Assembly (NCBI GenBank): GCA_026419705.1
Contig: JANZYY010000381.1
Span: 1 to 5,470 of the forward strand
Reading direction: 5' to 3'
DNA from: Fischerella sp.
Lineage (GTDB): Bacteria; Cyanobacteriota; Cyanobacteriia; Cyanobacteriales; Nostocaceae
Length of the DNA stretch: 5,470 bases
Shown in pieces: positions 4,015 to 5,470 of the stretch (position 1 is its first letter; each line of letters starts with the position of its first letter). A model generated the notes under the pieces. That model ran no database searches, was not told the DNA's origin, and was given only the letters and a program-made list of their open reading frames with translations. The position numbers and the translations under genes were made by a program.

Positions 4015-5439
4015 TTATGAAATCAACTTTTCCAAAGCGCTATGTAATTTTTGTGTCAGTTCAGTAACCGCGACTCTTGCTGCGTGACGGTTAGTTTGAT
4101 AATTTGACCAATATTCTGTAACTGAGATGGGTTCACCGACTGCGATATGTGCCTGTCGCCAACCAAGTCGGGGACGTCCGGGCAGTTTTTTGTTAGTCTT
4201 GATGCGGCCCATCATATCAAATATCAATAGTGCCGTTTCCGCAAACCGTTCAGCGGTAGGCTTTTCCTTCACATAAGTTCCCGTGACGGCTACAAAAGTT
4301 TCTACCAAACGCATGTGTCGCATTCGCAAGTCTGCTTCAGCTGCAACCCAGTCTGCAAGCCCTCGTTTGAAGGGTGGTAAAGCGTTTAATTCTGGGATAT
4401 CATCTCGGTAAATGTAACTCCAGCCAGCCTCTTCCAAGCGGCGACAACGATCGATAAAATTTCCCTGTGGTTGTAATTCAAAATATTGCTCGGCTACTTT
4501 TAAAGCTGTATCCTGCAAGCGGTGAAGTCTGGCTATCAGTACCTGATTGGGACTGGCTGTTTTGTCGGTAGCAATTGAGATGGGTTCGGGTAAGTTTTGG
4601 TGATAGAACCGCCGATAAAAATCTTCCATCTCTGTGAGGAGATATTCTGCAAGGCGCAGCAGGCGTTGATAGTAAACCTCTTGCGGTTTGGATAAATCGG
4701 AAGGGCAAATGCGCTGTACTGGCAAACCACAGTCAGCTTCCAATTTACTCAACAGCCAATCCAATTTTGACCAAGGTGGCTCAATATATGAATACTGGAT
4801 AGAGATGGGTACAATTAAAACTTTTTCGGAACGATTGGCTTTGTGCAGGTCTTCAACACACCAAAACCCCAGCTGAGCAACACCGGGTTCTAAAGGGCTA
4901 ACAATTCCACTATGACCATTAGTAGCACCTTCGGGTGCAACTGCCATCGGCATTTTGCCATTGGCAAACAAATCTCGCGCAGTTTGAATACCAAGTCGAT
5001 CGAGCCGCTTACCCCGACGAATAGAAGTACCCCCCAAATGAGAGAATAACCAACCTAGCCAGTCTCCTGCCCACAATAGCATTCCTCGTTCGTAGATGAA
5101 GTGTGAATGTATTGGATATTGCAGCCAAATTCCTTGCTTACGCGCAACTCGCGGTACTTCTCGGGAAAGTAGGTAGAACATACAAAGTGGATCGTCTACT
5201 TCTGGATGGCGAAATGCCATCAAAAAGCGAACTTTGCCAGCCTGGAATTGTTGATATAATTCGGCTAAAATTTCTGCATTCTTAACTTCAATGCGTGCAA
5301 TCCCAGCTGGTAACCACGGTCGCAGCCGAAGCCGTAGCAAAAAAGGCAGCAGCCATTGGGCAAGCTGGAGTACAACTGGGTTAAAGCGTTGTGGAATAAA
5401 CTCTAGTCGTGGTTGGGCACGTTGAATCGAATCAGGCAA
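4015..5439 (-). CDS. PlsC-family glycerolipid acyltransferase (1-acyl-glycerol-3-phosphate acyltransferase-like)
   Basis: 474 residues. Members of this family transfer an acyl chain to the free hydroxyl of a lysophospholipid, typically lysophosphatidate to phosphatidate, at the inner face of a membrane. The four family motifs are visible in order: H78-x4-D83 in FRHPEVDD (catalytic), GGTSIRRGK (136-144, glycerol-phosphate binding), VAPEGATNG (167-175) and VLIVPIS (207-213). A hydrophobic, Arg-bearing segment at 21-45 may be a membrane-contact helix. Between motif IV and a domain-closing HIAVGEPISV (431-440) sit about 215 largely helical residues not found in short PlsC proteins (about 200-260 aa), so this is a long paralogue and its acceptor may differ. 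The start is TTG 5439, with GGAGAG five bases upstream; the frame stays open to the window edge, so an earlier start outside cannot be excluded. It stands apart from the left-hand operon, with the terminator downstream. General acyltransferase identity is secure, substrate not. Confidence 0.9.
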   Translation of the reverse strand: MPDSIQRAQPRLEFIPQRFNPVVLQLAQWLLPFLLRLRLRPWLPAGIARIEVKNAEILAELYQQFQAGKVRFLMAFRHPEVDDPLCMFYLLSREVPRVARKQGIWLQYPIHSHFIYERGMLLWAGDWLGWLFSHLGGTSIRRGKRLDRLGIQTARDLFANGKMPMAVAPEGATNGHSGIVSPLEPGVAQLGFWCVEDLHKANRSEKVLIVPISIQYSYIEPPWSKLDWLLSKLEADCGLPVQRICPSDLSKPQEVYYQRLLRLAEYLLTEMEDFYRRFYHQNLPEPISIATDKTASPNQVLIARLHRLQDTALKVAEQYFELQPQGNFIDRCRRLEEAGWSYIYRDDIPELNALPPFKRGLADWVAAEADLRMRHMRLVETFVAVTGTYVKEKPTAERFAETALLIFDMMGRIKTNKKLPGRPRLGWRQAHIAVGEPISVTEYWSNYQTNRHAARVAVTELTQKLHSALEKLIS

Positions 5440-5444
5440 GGTTG

Positions 5445-5450
5445 CTCTCC
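5445..5450 (-). promoter_or_regulatory. Ribosome binding site supporting the TTG start of the acyltransferase
   Basis: GGAGAG on the minus strand ends five bases before TTG 5439-5437. No in-frame ATG or GTG is better placed inside the window (a GTT, not a start, is the first in-frame codon at the edge), and the ATG at 5459-5457 is in another frame. This site decides the start as TTG. Confidence 0.6.
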
Positions 5451-5470
5451 AGATCGCATCTTTAATAACG

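Noticed and set aside
4478..4876. Short frames on both strands inside the acyltransferase gene
   Set aside because: Out-of-frame shadows of a gene whose family motifs fix the reading frame.

Overview
The window reads as chromosomal DNA from a cyanobacterium, most likely a filamentous, Nostocales-type one. It carries six copies of the HIP1 octamer GCGATCGC (154-161, 1573-1580, 2024-2031, 3483-3490, 3704-3711, 3789-3796), which is a cyanobacterial hallmark. Its base composition is moderate, and its proteins have cyanobacterial character. All credible protein genes lie on the minus strand, so the window is transcribed right to left. I see no rRNA, tRNA, CRISPR array or insertion sequence.

Right part (4015-5439): a PlsC-type glycerolipid acyltransferase with the four family motifs, read from a TTG start behind a good ribosome binding site. 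It is followed by a 229-base intergenic region. This holds a clear intrinsic terminator for minus-strand transcription (3809-3840), a TATAAT box just upstream of it (a possible small-RNA unit), and an exact 11-base match to the core of the cyanobacterial small RNA Yfr1. Middle (2394-3785): a 463-residue soluble protein that I cannot assign to a function.

Left part (1-2340) is the most interesting. From right to left it is a regulatory region, a truncated PstS-like phosphate-binding protein gene, a nodulin-26-like (NIP-type) aquaglyceroporin, and a CoA-disulfide-reductase-like flavoprotein that runs off the left edge. The spacing (35-base overlap, then a 21-base gap) indicates one operon. The promoter region contains two copies of an ATCAA-N6-TTGA(A/T) dyad, 53 bases apart. 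This matches the operator type known for the cyanobacterial arsenite sensor ArsR. NIP-like channels and PstS homologues are recurrent members of bacterial arsenic islands. My reading is therefore an arsenite-inducible metalloid-detoxification operon: the channel would pass undissociated arsenite (or a similar metalloid hydroxide), and the flavoprotein would handle a thiol, disulfide or other redox step. The pstS gene appears to have been reduced to its promoter, ribosome binding site and first ~100 codons, and now acts as a leader for the channel gene. The arsenic link is inference from operator, channel type and gene company; no ArsR, ArsC or ArsB gene lies inside the window.
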